A stretch of 64,000 nt of DNA, from positions 61,596 to 125,595 of the forward strand of contig DASXES010000085.1 of NCBI GenBank assembly GCA_036489975.1, read 5' to 3'. The position numbers and the translations under genes are program-made. This DNA is from Roseiarcus sp036489975. Its GTDB lineage: Bacteria > Pseudomonadota > Alphaproteobacteria > Rhizobiales > Beijerinckiaceae. The notes under the pieces were generated by a model. The model had not been told where the DNA came from, made no database searches, and saw only the letters and a list, made by a program, of their open reading frames with translations. Shown here piece after piece: positions 19,729-30,937 of this stretch; within the stretch, counting starts at the first letter, position 1; every line of letters begins with the position of its first letter.

Positions 19729-19788
19729 TCAAACCCGCCCTTCGCTTCAGGAACGCAAACGCGAAGGATGCAGGGGAGCGGCCTCCAC
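19729..19788 (-). terminator. Nested inverted repeat between the Mn-catalase fusion gene and gyrA
   Basis: GTGGAGGCC (19729-19737) pairs with GGCCTCCAC (19780-19788), and TTCGC (19741-19745) with GCGAA (19761-19765) inside the loop. It lies just after the stop of the leftward catalase fusion gene, so it could terminate that transcript or structure the gyrA leader. There is no T-run. The rest of 19555-19793 shows nothing recognisable. Confidence 0.4.
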
Positions 19789-19793
19789 GCTCC

Positions 19794-21056
19794 CTATTCG
19801 ACGCCCGCGGGCATTTTCGATACGGACAGAAGGGGCTGGGAGACCTGATCCAGCATTTGGCTCGCGTTCTGCTCCTCGCCGAGGGACGTCGTAAGCAACT
19901 GAACGATCGAGGGCTCGCGCATTTGGAGGGCCAGATTGCGAGCCGTCGTGTAGGCCGCGATTTCGTAATGCTCGACGCGCAGTCCAGCGCCGATCAAGGC
20001 AAGGTCCGCGAGGGCGTCGTCCCTTCCTTTCCCTTCCGCTATCACTTCGTCGCCTTCCTCGATCAGTCCCGTCATGCCCCTGCAGGGCTTCGCGCGGGGT
20101 CGCGCGCCGAGCTCTTTCAGGCACCCCTCCAGCCGCTTGGCCTGAGTTTCCGTCTCCTTCAGATGAGAAGCGAGCACCGTCTCGAGGTTGGCGCTTCGCG
20201 CCGCCTTCGCCATTTTCGGCAGCGCTTTCAGAAGCTGCTTTTCCGCGCTCAGAATGTCTTGCAGCTGATCGATCAGGAGTCCCTTGATCGCCTCGATATT
20301 CGCCGGACTTGAGCTTTCGGCGTGAATGCCTTCATCGAGATCAGCCCCGGAATCCTGAAGGACTGGCGACTGAATGAAGTGCCAGGGTTCGCCTTCGTTC
20401 CACGGGCCGCGGGCGTCGACTTCGCCCTGCTCGCCTTCGCCAGTGGAGTCGTTGAAGAATTGGTCGACCAGTTCGGGCGTCGGCGCGATGGCGCCAATGC
20501 TGAACGGCGGCCTTCCCAGGCTCTCGAGCGCCAGGGTGAAGGCGCGCATATGCGTAATTTCCCTGGTCATCAGAAATTGCAGCGCGTCTTTGGTTCCAGC
20601 GTCGCGACAGAAGTTGATCAGTCGCTCATAAACAATCTTGGCCCGCGCTTCGGCTGCGATATTGCTGCGCAGGTCGACGTCGAGCTCCCCGGTTATCTTC
20701 AGATAGTCCGCTGTCCAGGCGTTCCCCATGGAATTGAAGAGGCTGACGCCTCCCCCTCCAGCGATGGCGATCAGCGGGTCGGCCTCCGCTGCCTCCCGAA
20801 TCGACTTCATCGGCTTCAGGTGCATGCGCGCCAGGGTCCCGACGATCTCGAGATGACTGAGCTCCTCGGTGCCGATATCCATCAGGAGATCTTTGCGCCC
20901 TGGATCCTCGCAATTGAGGCCCTGGACCGAATACTGCATGGCTGCGGCAAGTTCGCCATTGGCGCCGCCGAACTGCTCGAGCAGCATGTTTCCAAACCGG
21001 GGGTCCGGTTCGTCTACGCGAACCGTGTACATTAGCCTTTTGATGTGGTGATACAT
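19794..21056 (-). CDS. Manganese catalase fused to a DUF892 (YciE/YciF-type) ferritin-like domain
   Basis: A 420-residue two-domain protein. Residues 1-230 are a manganese catalase with the dinuclear-site ligands in place: Glu35, Glu65, His68 (GTEELSHLE), Glu136 (NIAAEARAK) and His169 (REITHMRA). After an acidic linker (about 205-250), residues 252-415 form a DUF892 ferritin-like helical bundle (GLLIDQLQDILSAEKQLLKALPK, GLRVEHYEIAAY). Each domain is usually a separate protein. Expected activity is hydrogen peroxide disproportionation by the first domain; the DUF892 role is unknown. GAGG lies seven bases before the ATG. A perfectly spaced EcfG promoter (21092-21116) lies directly upstream, making it a general stress response gene. 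Confidence 0.9.
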   Translation of the reverse strand: MYHHIKRLMYTVRVDEPDPRFGNMLLEQFGGANGELAAAMQYSVQGLNCEDPGRKDLLMDIGTEELSHLEIVGTLARMHLKPMKSIREAAEADPLIAIAGGGGVSLFNSMGNAWTADYLKITGELDVDLRSNIAAEARAKIVYERLINFCRDAGTKDALQFLMTREITHMRAFTLALESLGRPPFSIGAIAPTPELVDQFFNDSTGEGEQGEVDARGPWNEGEPWHFIQSPVLQDSGADLDEGIHAESSSPANIEAIKGLLIDQLQDILSAEKQLLKALPKMAKAARSANLETVLASHLKETETQAKRLEGCLKELGARPRAKPCRGMTGLIEEGDEVIAEGKGRDDALADLALIGAGLRVEHYEIAAYTTARNLALQMREPSIVQLLTTSLGEEQNASQMLDQVSQPLLSVSKMPAGVE

Positions 21057-21091
21057 CGGAGCCTCGATGCGAGAGCGGACATGGGAAGCCC

Positions 21092-21116
21092 AACGCCCAA
21101 TTTCGTCGTCGGTTCC
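21092..21116 (-). promoter_or_regulatory. EcfG (general stress sigma) promoter for the Mn-catalase/DUF892 gene
   Basis: On the minus strand GGAAC (21116-21112) and GTT (21094-21092) are separated by exactly 17 bp, the EcfG -35/-10 pattern. The predicted start of transcription near 21085 leaves a leader of about 30 nt before the ATG at 21056, so position and orientation fit well. Confidence 0.75.
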
Positions 21117-21152
21117 ATCTGCCGGGCCCCGGAACGTCGAAACGTTCGCCGG

Positions 21153-21899
21153 TCAGCGTCCGCCCGAGACATCCAGCAGCGCGCCGGTCACGTAAGAAGC
21201 CGCGTCGCTGATGAGCCATATGGCCGCCGCGGCCACTTCCTCGGCCGTGCCGGGGCGGCCCAGAGGGACGGTGGTCCCCACGGACCTCGCCCTGCCGGGG
21301 TCGCCTCCGCTGGCGTGGATTTCGGTGTCGATCATCCCCGGACGGACCGCGTTCACCCTGACCCCCTCGGGGCCCAGCTCCTTTGCGAGACCCAGGGTCA
21401 ACGTGTCGACCGCCCCCTTTGATGCGGCGTAATCGATATAGAGGTTCGGCGAGCCCAGGCGGGCGGCCGCCGACGACATCAGCACGATCGAGCCGCCCGC
21501 GCCGCCGGAGGATTGCGACATCCGCCGGGCAGCCTCGCGAGCCGTCAGAAAGGCTCCGAGCCCATTGACCTCGAAGACGTGGCGCATGCGCTCGGCGCTC
21601 ATGTCGGCGAGCCTCATCGCCGGCGCGACGACGCCCGCGTTGGCGATGACCGCGGTGAGGGGCCCGAGCGCCTTCGTCGCGGCGTCAAACATGCCGACCG
21701 TGTCGGCCTCGACCGACACGTCGCCCTTGAGCGCGACGGCGCGGCCGCCCTGCTTGGCGATGATCCCGACGACCTCGTCCGCGGCCTTGGCGTCTTCGCG
21801 ATAGCTCACGCCGACGGCCCAGCCATTCTGGGCTCCGAGCAGCGCACAGGCGCGGCCAATGCCTCGCGAGCCGCCGGTGACGAGAAGGGTCTTTTGCAT
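21153..21899 (-). CDS. SDR-family oxidoreductase (glucose 1-dehydrogenase/FabG-like)
   Basis: A 248-residue short-chain dehydrogenase with TGGSRGIG, NAGVVAP, a Ser in LMSSAAARLG, YAASK (Tyr-x3-Lys) and PGMIDTEIHASGG. I chose the ATG at 21899 because the protein then starts three residues before the Rossmann strand, as relatives do; 34 upstream codons are proline/glycine-rich and unlike the family. It lies upstream of the catalase fusion gene on the same strand, but the EcfG promoter in between suggests separate control. The substrate is unknown. Confidence 0.88.
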   Translation of the reverse strand: MQKTLLVTGGSRGIGRACALLGAQNGWAVGVSYREDAKAADEVVGIIAKQGGRAVALKGDVSVEADTVGMFDAATKALGPLTAVIANAGVVAPAMRLADMSAERMRHVFEVNGLGAFLTAREAARRMSQSSGGAGGSIVLMSSAAARLGSPNLYIDYAASKGAVDTLTLGLAKELGPEGVRVNAVRPGMIDTEIHASGGDPGRARSVGTTVPLGRPGTAEEVAAAAIWLISDAASYVTGALLDVSGGR

Positions 21900-22058
21900 G
21901 AACGCCCCCGCCGCGGGCTGCGCCCCCTGGCCGCCAGCTCCGCTTAACCCTCTAGCGGTCCCGGCATGAACGGCCAAGCCCGCGGGCGGCCCTTTTCGCA
22001 TCGGCGAGACAAGGCTAGCCTCAGGCTCGCGCCATTCGCGACGCGAGAGGGCCTTCCC

Positions 22059-22460
22059 GTGCGAACGCTATCGGCGGTCATTCTGTTTTTGGTCGCGCCG
22101 CATGCCGCGGCGGCGATGGACTGCGCCGATCAGACCCAGCTCGGCCTCAACAAATGCGCCGACGCGGAGTTTCAACGCGCCGACAAAGCGCTCAATGATT
22201 CCTATCGCGCGGCGCTCGGCCGGCTCGCCGGCGATGACTACGCGAAACAAAGGCAGCTCCTGCGCGTCGCCGAGCAGGCCTGGGTCGCTTTCCGGGACGC
22301 CGAATGCAGGTTCGCCGTCTCGTCAACGGAAAACGGCTCGATCTATCCGATGGAGAATCTCATCTGCCTTACGGAGGAGACGCTCAAGCGGACCAGGACG
22401 ATCGACAGCTATCTGCATTGCGAGGAGGGTGACCTCAGCTGCCCCGTTCCGAGACCATGA
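22059..22460 (+). CDS. LprI-like (DUF1311) secreted protein
   Basis: A 133-residue exported protein starting at GTG 22059, with GAGAGGG upstream. It has an N-terminal signal peptide ending near APHAAAA|MDC. The mature part has the DUF1311/lysozyme-inhibitor LprI pattern: paired cysteines in MDCADQTQLGLNKCAD, LNDSYRAALGRL, and AEQAWVAFRDAECRF, followed by further cysteines. Members are periplasmic; lysozyme inhibition is shown for mycobacterial LprI only, so the role here is open. Confidence 0.82.
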   Translation: MRTLSAVILFLVAPHAAAAMDCADQTQLGLNKCADAEFQRADKALNDSYRAALGRLAGDDYAKQRQLLRVAEQAWVAFRDAECRFAVSSTENGSIYPMENLICLTEETLKRTRTIDSYLHCEEGDLSCPVPRP

Positions 22461-22466
22461 GAAGGT

Positions 22467-22949
22467 TCAGCCGAGCGCCGCCTGGATGTCTTCCGCCAGC
22501 TTCTCGGGTTTGTCCGAGGGCGCGTAGCGGCGCACGACGCGGCCTTGCCTGTCGACCAGGAACTTGGTGAAGTTCCACTTGATCGCCCGCGTGCCCAGGA
22601 GACCGGGCGCCGCCTCTTTCAGCGCCTCGAACAGCGGATGGGCGTTCGCGCCGTTGACCTCGATCTTGGCGAACATCGGGAAGGTCACGTCGTACTTGTC
22701 CTCGCAGAATGTCCGGATCGCGCTCTCGTCGCCCGGCTCCTGATGGCCGAACTGGTCGCAAGGGAAGCCGAGCACCGCGAAGCCGCGCACGCGAAACCGA
22801 CGGTGTAGCGCCTCGAGGCCGGCATATTGCGGCGTGAAGCCGCACTGGCTCGCGACATTGACGATGACGAGCGCCTGGCCCGCGAAATCGCCGAGGGTCG
22901 CTGCCTTGCCGTCTATGGCTTTGAGCGCGATATCGGCTGGGAGGGGCAT
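22467..22949 (-). CDS. Glutathione peroxidase family protein (BtuE-like)
   Basis: A 160-residue thiol peroxidase of the glutathione peroxidase fold. The peroxidatic cysteine is Cys36 in NVASQCGFT, with FPCDQFGHQEPG (resolving-type Cys64) and the WNFTKFLV tetrad region. It is a cysteine, not selenocysteine, enzyme, so it probably uses thioredoxin. The start at 22949 gives the usual N-terminus; an ATG six codons upstream is the alternative. It is convergent with the LprI-like gene, six bases apart. Confidence 0.93.
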   Translation of the reverse strand: MPLPADIALKAIDGKAATLGDFAGQALVIVNVASQCGFTPQYAGLEALHRRFRVRGFAVLGFPCDQFGHQEPGDESAIRTFCEDKYDVTFPMFAKIEVNGANAHPLFEALKEAAPGLLGTRAIKWNFTKFLVDRQGRVVRRYAPSDKPEKLAEDIQAALG

Positions 22950-23090
22950 GCGGAGCCTGGACCTCATCGGCTCCGGCGCGGCAGGGAGCGAGACGCGAGG
23001 CTTTTTATCCTTTCGGTTCGATTGGCGGCAAGGAGGATTGCGCTATAAATGCTTCTCCTCAATTTCGCTGTCGAGACTCGAGGGTGATCC

Positions 23091-23315
23091 ATGAAAAGAC
23101 TGTCGATCCAGATCGTCGGCGCCGCGGTCGTTTCCGCCGCCCTGTTGTCAGCGGTCAGCCCCGCTTTCGCTTTGGGCGGCTGCGGTCCGGACCGTCATCG
23201 AAACAGATGGGGCTATTGCGTATGGGGCGGTCAGAATCAAGACTGGTGCCTGAGACGAACCGGCCATAGCGCCGTACGCATGCCCAATGGGACATTGCGC
23301 TGCTATCGGTGGTGA
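23091..23315 (+). CDS. Small secreted GCG_CRPN-type protein
   Basis: A 74-residue protein with a signal peptide (to about residue 27, SPAFA|LGGCG). The mature part starts GCGPDRHRNRWGYC and contains four cysteines and many Trp/Arg residues. This matches the GCG_CRPN prefix domain seen in short exported proteins of Hyphomicrobiales; the function is unknown. GAGGGTGATCC directly before the ATG is a strong ribosome-binding site. The frame is monocistronic. Confidence 0.78.
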   Translation: MKRLSIQIVGAAVVSAALLSAVSPAFALGGCGPDRHRNRWGYCVWGGQNQDWCLRRTGHSAVRMPNGTLRCYRW

Positions 23316-23556
23316 GGCCCGCTCCGGTCCATGGACTTCATGCGGATCCATTGACCTCGTAAGTCGTCGACCCGGACTTTGGCTCGACGAAGGGGTTCGG
23401 GCGCCCGGCGATCGGAGTCCAGATCCTCGCGGGCGCGCTTAAGCGATTGCCTGCGCGGGAATCAAAGCCCTATTCTCGCTCGCTCGGCGTTGATTGGCGC
23501 AGAGGTTCGCTTCGCGGATCTGCGCCGGACCCCGCCTTTCCGCCGGGACGTTCGCC

Positions 23557-24954
23557 ATGGCCGCTGCTTTGAAGAATCGCACCGATCGATATGAGTACGG
23601 CAGGGGGTTGCGAGCCCGCTCGCGGCGCGAGGCTCATGCTGAGCTGCGCTGCCTCCGAAACAGAGACGCCGTCGCCATCCTGGCCGAATCCGACGCCGAG
23701 CGCGTGCCCGCGCTTCTGCCCGAACGCTACAAGCGGATGATGGCGGACCCGTTCGGGTTTCTTCGCGGCGCGGCGGCCGTGATGGCGGCCGATATCGCGC
23801 GTCAACCGATTGCCGGAGCCCCTGTGCAGGCCTGTGGCGACTGTCATCTGATGAACTTCGGCGCGTTCAATTCGCCGGAAAGCAACATCCTGTTCGACAT
23901 CAATGATTTCGACGAGACGCTGCCAGGCGTCGATTTCACCGTCGACCTCAAGCGCCTCTCCGCCAGCGTGGCCGTCGCGGCCAGGGCGGCTGCCATGTCG
24001 GACAAACGGGCGCGCGGCCTCGCGGCTGGAGCGGTCGCCGCCTATCGCGGGCACATGTTCGCGCTCATGGAGCGGTCTCCGCTGCAGATCTGGCACAGCC
24101 GCATCGACCTTGAGCAGGAGCTTAAGCGCATCGACAGTCCGGAAATGCGCAGAAGCGTTTCGACGCTGATCCGACGCGCCCGCGCCCGGGGTCTCGACGA
24201 GGACGACAACTTTCCCCACCTCGTCACCGCCGGTGAACCCAGGATCGCCGATAAGCCGCCCACGATCTTCCACATCGGCCCGAAGACTCTCGGAGGCCGG
24301 ACGATCGACTTTCCTCGGACATTCGACCTCTATCGCGAAACGCTCACGCCCGACCGCACGGTTCTTCTCGACCGCTATCGGTTGAGGGATGTCGCTTTCA
24401 AGGCGGTGGGCGTCGGCTCGGTCGGCACGATCTGCGTCGTCGGCCTCTTCCTCAGCGGCGACGATGAACCGCTCTTCCTGCAGGTCAAGCAAGCCCAGCG
24501 CTCGGTCCTCGAGCGGCTTTCGGAGAGCATCGCCTATCAAGGCCCGCAGGGCAGGCGCGTGGTCGAGGGGCAACGCGTCATGCAGGCCGCCAGCGACATC
24601 TTTCTCGGGTGGACGTCGGACGAGCCTTCGGGGCTCGAATTCTATGTGCGCATTCTGAAGAATCGCCGGCTCGGCGCGGTCAGCGAGCTCGCCGAACAGC
24701 AGGCGCTGTCGGAGTATTCCCGGCTATGCGGCCGGACGCTCGCCCGCTCCCATGCGCGCTCCGGCGACCCGGCCGTCATCGCCGGCTACATGGGGAGGAA
24801 CGGGGCGTTCGATGACGCGCTCGCGTCGTTCGCCATGGCCTATGGCGACCAGACGCTCAAGGATCACGCCGCGCTCGTGCAGGCAAAGGGCGCGGCCAGG
24901 GCCCAAGACGCGGCGGCGACGGCGAAGGGCGAGCGGGCCCGGAAGTCGGCTTGA
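23557..24954 (+). CDS. DUF2252 family protein
   Basis: A 465-residue DUF2252 protein, a family distantly related to aminoglycoside-phosphotransferase-like kinases. Characteristic stretches are ACGDCHLMNFGAF (the conserved GDxHxxNFG), DINDFDETLPG (DFDE) and YRGHMFALME. The kinase activity is not proven for the family. The ATG at 23557 is preferred; a TTG 21 codons upstream is possible. It precedes a 395-bp non-coding gap. Confidence 0.85.
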   Translation: MAAALKNRTDRYEYGRGLRARSRREAHAELRCLRNRDAVAILAESDAERVPALLPERYKRMMADPFGFLRGAAAVMAADIARQPIAGAPVQACGDCHLMNFGAFNSPESNILFDINDFDETLPGVDFTVDLKRLSASVAVAARAAAMSDKRARGLAAGAVAAYRGHMFALMERSPLQIWHSRIDLEQELKRIDSPEMRRSVSTLIRRARARGLDEDDNFPHLVTAGEPRIADKPPTIFHIGPKTLGGRTIDFPRTFDLYRETLTPDRTVLLDRYRLRDVAFKAVGVGSVGTICVVGLFLSGDDEPLFLQVKQAQRSVLERLSESIAYQGPQGRRVVEGQRVMQAASDIFLGWTSDEPSGLEFYVRILKNRRLGAVSELAEQQALSEYSRLCGRTLARSHARSGDPAVIAGYMGRNGAFDDALASFAMAYGDQTLKDHAALVQAKGAARAQDAAATAKGERARKSA

Positions 24955-25022
24955 GGGCTTTTCCGCGGCGATCGGGCCGAGCCAATTGGGGTTTCCTTGG
25001 CCCGCCGCCTTTTCGTGCGAAA

Positions 25023-25042
25023 ACCCCCGCTATCGGGGGTTG
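25023..25042. terminator. Hairpin in the 24955-25349 gap downstream of the DUF2252 gene
   Basis: AACCCCCG-CTAT-CGGGGGTT forms a perfect 8-bp stem with a 4-nt loop, 68 bp after the DUF2252 stop. It could end that transcript, although the following bases (GGAAAAGC) are not a T-run. The rest of 24955-25349 shows no gene or RNA I can recognise; it is locally AT-richer (about 25060-25130), hinting at a scar or relic. Confidence 0.4.
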
Positions 25043-25349
25043 GAAAAGCTTGGATTTCCTTGGATTCTCTCGTCAGAATCTAGACTTATCAATGTGTTAC
25101 GCGGAAATCCCACGGTCAGGAATTTTCCGCCGGGTTGTCCTCCCGGCTCGACCCGCGCCGATACGAGAGCCCGCGATCTTGGCGGGGGGAGGGACAGGAC
25201 GGCTCATTGGAGCAGCGTACCTAGAGTTCTGATTTTCCGCAATCGATTGTCGACAGCAAGTGTCGCTTGGACCCTCCGCTTTTTGCACCCGCCGGGCGCC
25301 GCGTGACGCCCCTGCGCGTGTCGATGGCAGGGCGCGCGACCGACGCTCC

Positions 25350-25859
25350 TCATTCCGCCGCCATCGCGGCGAGCCTGGCGATGGTCGCCATATTGCGCGC
25401 GGTTCCCTCGCGGGCGGCCGGGATGCGCAGCTTCGAGCGCCCAATCCCGTCGGGATAGTGGACGTAGATCTCGCGGGCGCTTGAGTGAAGCTCCTCGTTT
25501 GCCTGGCCTTTGACATCCTTCAATGCCTCGGCAGGCGGGGCATGATCGAGGAAGATCGCGACCGTCCGGCTGGCTGATCGATCAGGAAAGGGGTTGCTGG
25601 CGACCACCTCAGCCATCTCGGCGGCCGTCCGGACGATGACCCCGACCGGCTTTCCCGCATAAGCCTTGAGTTCGCCTTCGAGCGCAGCCTTGGCCTCAGC
25701 CTCCCCGCCGACCCGCTCGGCCACGACATTGCCGCTCGCGATATAGGTGCGCACGTTCCGGAACCCGGCCTTCTCGCACAGGCGTTTGAGATCCTCCATG
25801 GGCAGTTTGCCCATGCCCCCGACGTTGACTGCGCGAAGGAGGACGACGAACACGGGCAT
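25350..25859 (-). CDS. DUF1697 family protein
   Basis: A 169-residue DUF1697 protein. It has the characteristic beginning MPVFVVLLRAVNVGG, then LPMEDLKRLCEKAGFRNVRTYI-ASGNVV, a middle NPFPD and a C-terminal RSKLRIP/ATARN-type segment. It is a small cytosolic alpha/beta protein of unknown function. It follows the FRG-domain gene by six bases on the same strand. Its GC content matches the chromosome while its neighbour's does not, so the two have different origins. Confidence 0.88.
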   Translation of the reverse strand: MPVFVVLLRAVNVGGMGKLPMEDLKRLCEKAGFRNVRTYIASGNVVAERVGGEAEAKAALEGELKAYAGKPVGVIVRTAAEMAEVVASNPFPDRSASRTVAIFLDHAPPAEALKDVKGQANEELHSSAREIYVHYPDGIGRSKLRIPAAREGTARNMATIARLAAMAAE

Positions 25860-25865
25860 GGATGA

Positions 25866-26996
25866 TCAAAACCTGCTCAGCATACCAAAGTTCTGCTCAC
25901 GTAAGGCTTCACACGCGCCATCCACTCCTGGAAATAAAGAGCCCGCCGTAATTCCCATCAACGCGAGTTCGCTTAACACCTCCCTCCTAGCGGTTGCGGC
26001 CAGATCAATGACTTGCAAGAACGTTTTTTCGGAACCAGCCTCAGCATCTCGGATATGAGTTTCGATGTCATCTACAGTAGATATGCTGGATACTGATTGT
26101 TGCGGGATAGCGCGGGGGTTTTCCAAAGGAAGGGCTTGCACCAGAACTACTAAAGGAGGTGACGGCGATAAAGCATTCAAGCTCCGATTCACCTTATGCC
26201 ATTCCGGTCCGTCAAACAGGAATATCCCGACTTTATCATCTGCTTTAACTTTGCCCAGATCAACCGTTCGGTAAGCGAAGAAGGCCGCAACGTAAGGCGA
26301 TCGTGTCCAATCCAAAAGAGGACTTGGATACCCGTGATGTTGAACCAGATTAATAAACGCTAAATTCTGTAGGGGATCTTTCAAGTCAAAGGTATGTCTA
26401 GTCAGCGCACTGAGGTGATGATGCAATGATCTCAAATCATTGGCTTCGAACCAATTTAGATTTGCACGCTGAGTTCTGTGGAAAGCTAGTCGCCACGTGC
26501 TAGTTGATTGCCCTCTAAATAAATATCTGTTACGTTCAATTCGATTGGTAACAAAATCTTTGAATTCGTTCCAATTATTTATGTTTAGCGGCTGTATTTC
26601 TGACTTAGTACCTGCTCTACTTCGTTTCGCGGTTGCTTTCCCATAACCGCCGATCGAGGTTGTCCATGCAATGTTGAGCTCGTCGGATTGGGTTAGCGTT
26701 AGCTCCACATCCGAATGAGCAGGAAATTGGATCCCTCGCGTTTGGAGTATTTGGAGTTGTGCTGCGTTCAGCGGTTTTCCCCAATAGTCGAACGCTCCGA
26801 GCGGTAATTTATCGAGCTTTTGCGAGGTCAGTTTCGATGTAGTGGAGAACGAGACAGCCGTACTTGGTATTCCAACATCGTCGTCTCTCGCAAAAGCAAC
26901 GCCTTCGAAATGGTCATCTATTTGGTCAACATCTAAAACAAGGACACCCTTGTTCGACCCCATATACCGTGCGATCCACTGGCCTCCCAGAAGCAT
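25866..26996 (-). CDS. FRG-domain protein, AT-rich and probably acquired
   Basis: A 376-residue protein. The FRG domain covers about residues 145-300: RYLFRGQSTSTWRL (the Phe-Arg-Gly that names the family), then NLVQHHGYPSPLLDWTRSPYVAAFFA. The first 130 residues form a separate, beta-rich region I do not recognise. The gene is far poorer in GC and uses A/T-ending codons unlike its neighbours, so recent transfer is likely. FRG proteins occur in phage-defence and mobile contexts, but a biochemical activity is not established. The ribosome-binding site is weak. Confidence 0.82.
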   Translation of the reverse strand: MLLGGQWIARYMGSNKGVLVLDVDQIDDHFEGVAFARDDDVGIPSTAVSFSTTSKLTSQKLDKLPLGAFDYWGKPLNAAQLQILQTRGIQFPAHSDVELTLTQSDELNIAWTTSIGGYGKATAKRSRAGTKSEIQPLNINNWNEFKDFVTNRIERNRYLFRGQSTSTWRLAFHRTQRANLNWFEANDLRSLHHHLSALTRHTFDLKDPLQNLAFINLVQHHGYPSPLLDWTRSPYVAAFFAYRTVDLGKVKADDKVGIFLFDGPEWHKVNRSLNALSPSPPLVVLVQALPLENPRAIPQQSVSSISTVDDIETHIRDAEAGSEKTFLQVIDLAATARREVLSELALMGITAGSLFPGVDGACEALREQNFGMLSRF

Positions 26997-27148
26997 CGTC
27001 GAGCTCTAACCCTAGACTGCTTCGCGCGATCCAGTTGCGCAGCTGAGAGATGCAAATTTATCTTCGGTCAGCGCGAGCCGTCGCATCTGGTTAGCGATCA
27101 GTCGTATCCCTTTGACCGATTGCCTGTAAGAAAGCGGCAGATCTGCCC

Positions 27149-27646
27149 TCAGAACGGGATGTCGTCGTCGATCGGCCCGGCTCCCCCGCCGCCGCCGGAC
27201 AGCGCCGGGCGGCGCTCGCTCGGCGCCGCGCGGCTGAAGTTCGAGCTGCGCGCGCCGCCCTCGTCGGGGAAACTGTCACGGTCGCCCCCGCCGCCGCGCG
27301 AGTCGAGCAGGGTCAGTTCGCCACGGAAGCGCTGCAGCACGATTTCGGTCGTATAGCGATCGTGACCGTCCTTGTCCTGCCACTTGCGGGTCTGCAACTG
27401 GCCCTCGACATAGACCTTCGAGCCTTTCTTGCAGTACTGCTCAACGACTTTGCCGAGATTTTCGTTGAAAATCACGACGTTATGCCACTCCGTCTTTTCC
27501 TTGCGCTCGCCCGAGTTCTTGTCGCGCCAGTTCTCCGAGGTGGCGAGGGTGAAATTCACCACCTGATCGCCCGAATTGAGCCGCCGGACCTCCGGGTCCT
27601 TGCCCAGATTGCCGACCAGAATGACTTTGTTGACGCTGCCCGCCAT
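27149..27646 (-). CDS. ssb: Single-stranded DNA-binding protein
   Basis: A 165-residue SSB: an N-terminal OB fold (SVNKVILVGNLGKDPEVR, then WHNVVIF and VYVEGQLQTRKWQDKDG), a Gly-rich linker, and the acidic C-terminal tip DDDIPF that recruits partner proteins. ATG 27646 has GAGGAGAGG upstream. It is divergent from uvrA across a LexA box, so SOS induction of both is expected, as in other alphaproteobacteria. Confidence 0.97.
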   Translation of the reverse strand: MAGSVNKVILVGNLGKDPEVRRLNSGDQVVNFTLATSENWRDKNSGERKEKTEWHNVVIFNENLGKVVEQYCKKGSKVYVEGQLQTRKWQDKDGHDRYTTEIVLQRFRGELTLLDSRGGGGDRDSFPDEGGARSSNFSRAAPSERRPALSGGGGGAGPIDDDIPF

Positions 27647-27848
27647 GGTCCTCTCCTCGCCGCCGCCCATTGAAGGGCGCGCGATCCACACACTGCTTTA
27701 ACGAATGCGGCGGGCGCATGGGCGCCCGAATTTCCGCCAGCGCATGTTTATCCACACCTCGCCGCATCCAAGGCTTGGGAACGCGCGCCGCCGCGACTAC
27801 ATTAACCTTTACCGCGGGTCCCGGCGCTGGAAGAAGCGCTTTGCCCTT

Positions 27849-27863
27849 GTTCTGCATTTGTTC
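27849..27863. promoter_or_regulatory. LexA (SOS) box between ssb and uvrA
   Basis: GTTC at 27849-27852 and GTTC at 27860-27863 are separated by 7 bp (TGCATTT). This is exactly the alphaproteobacterial LexA operator GTTC-N7-GTTC. It lies 84 bp before uvrA and about 200 bp before ssb, in the shared divergent region. The identification rests on an exact match plus two known SOS genes. Confidence 0.88.
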
Positions 27864-27946
27864 TAGCATCGGCGCGACCCGCGCGCAAGCGTGATTCGCG
27901 CGCGACCGAGCGTTATTGTTAAGGAAGGCCGCCTCCAGGAACCGCC

Positions 27947-30910
<2,964 letters not shown>

Positions 30911-30937
30911 CGCCGCTTCTGCGTCAGGAGGGACGCC

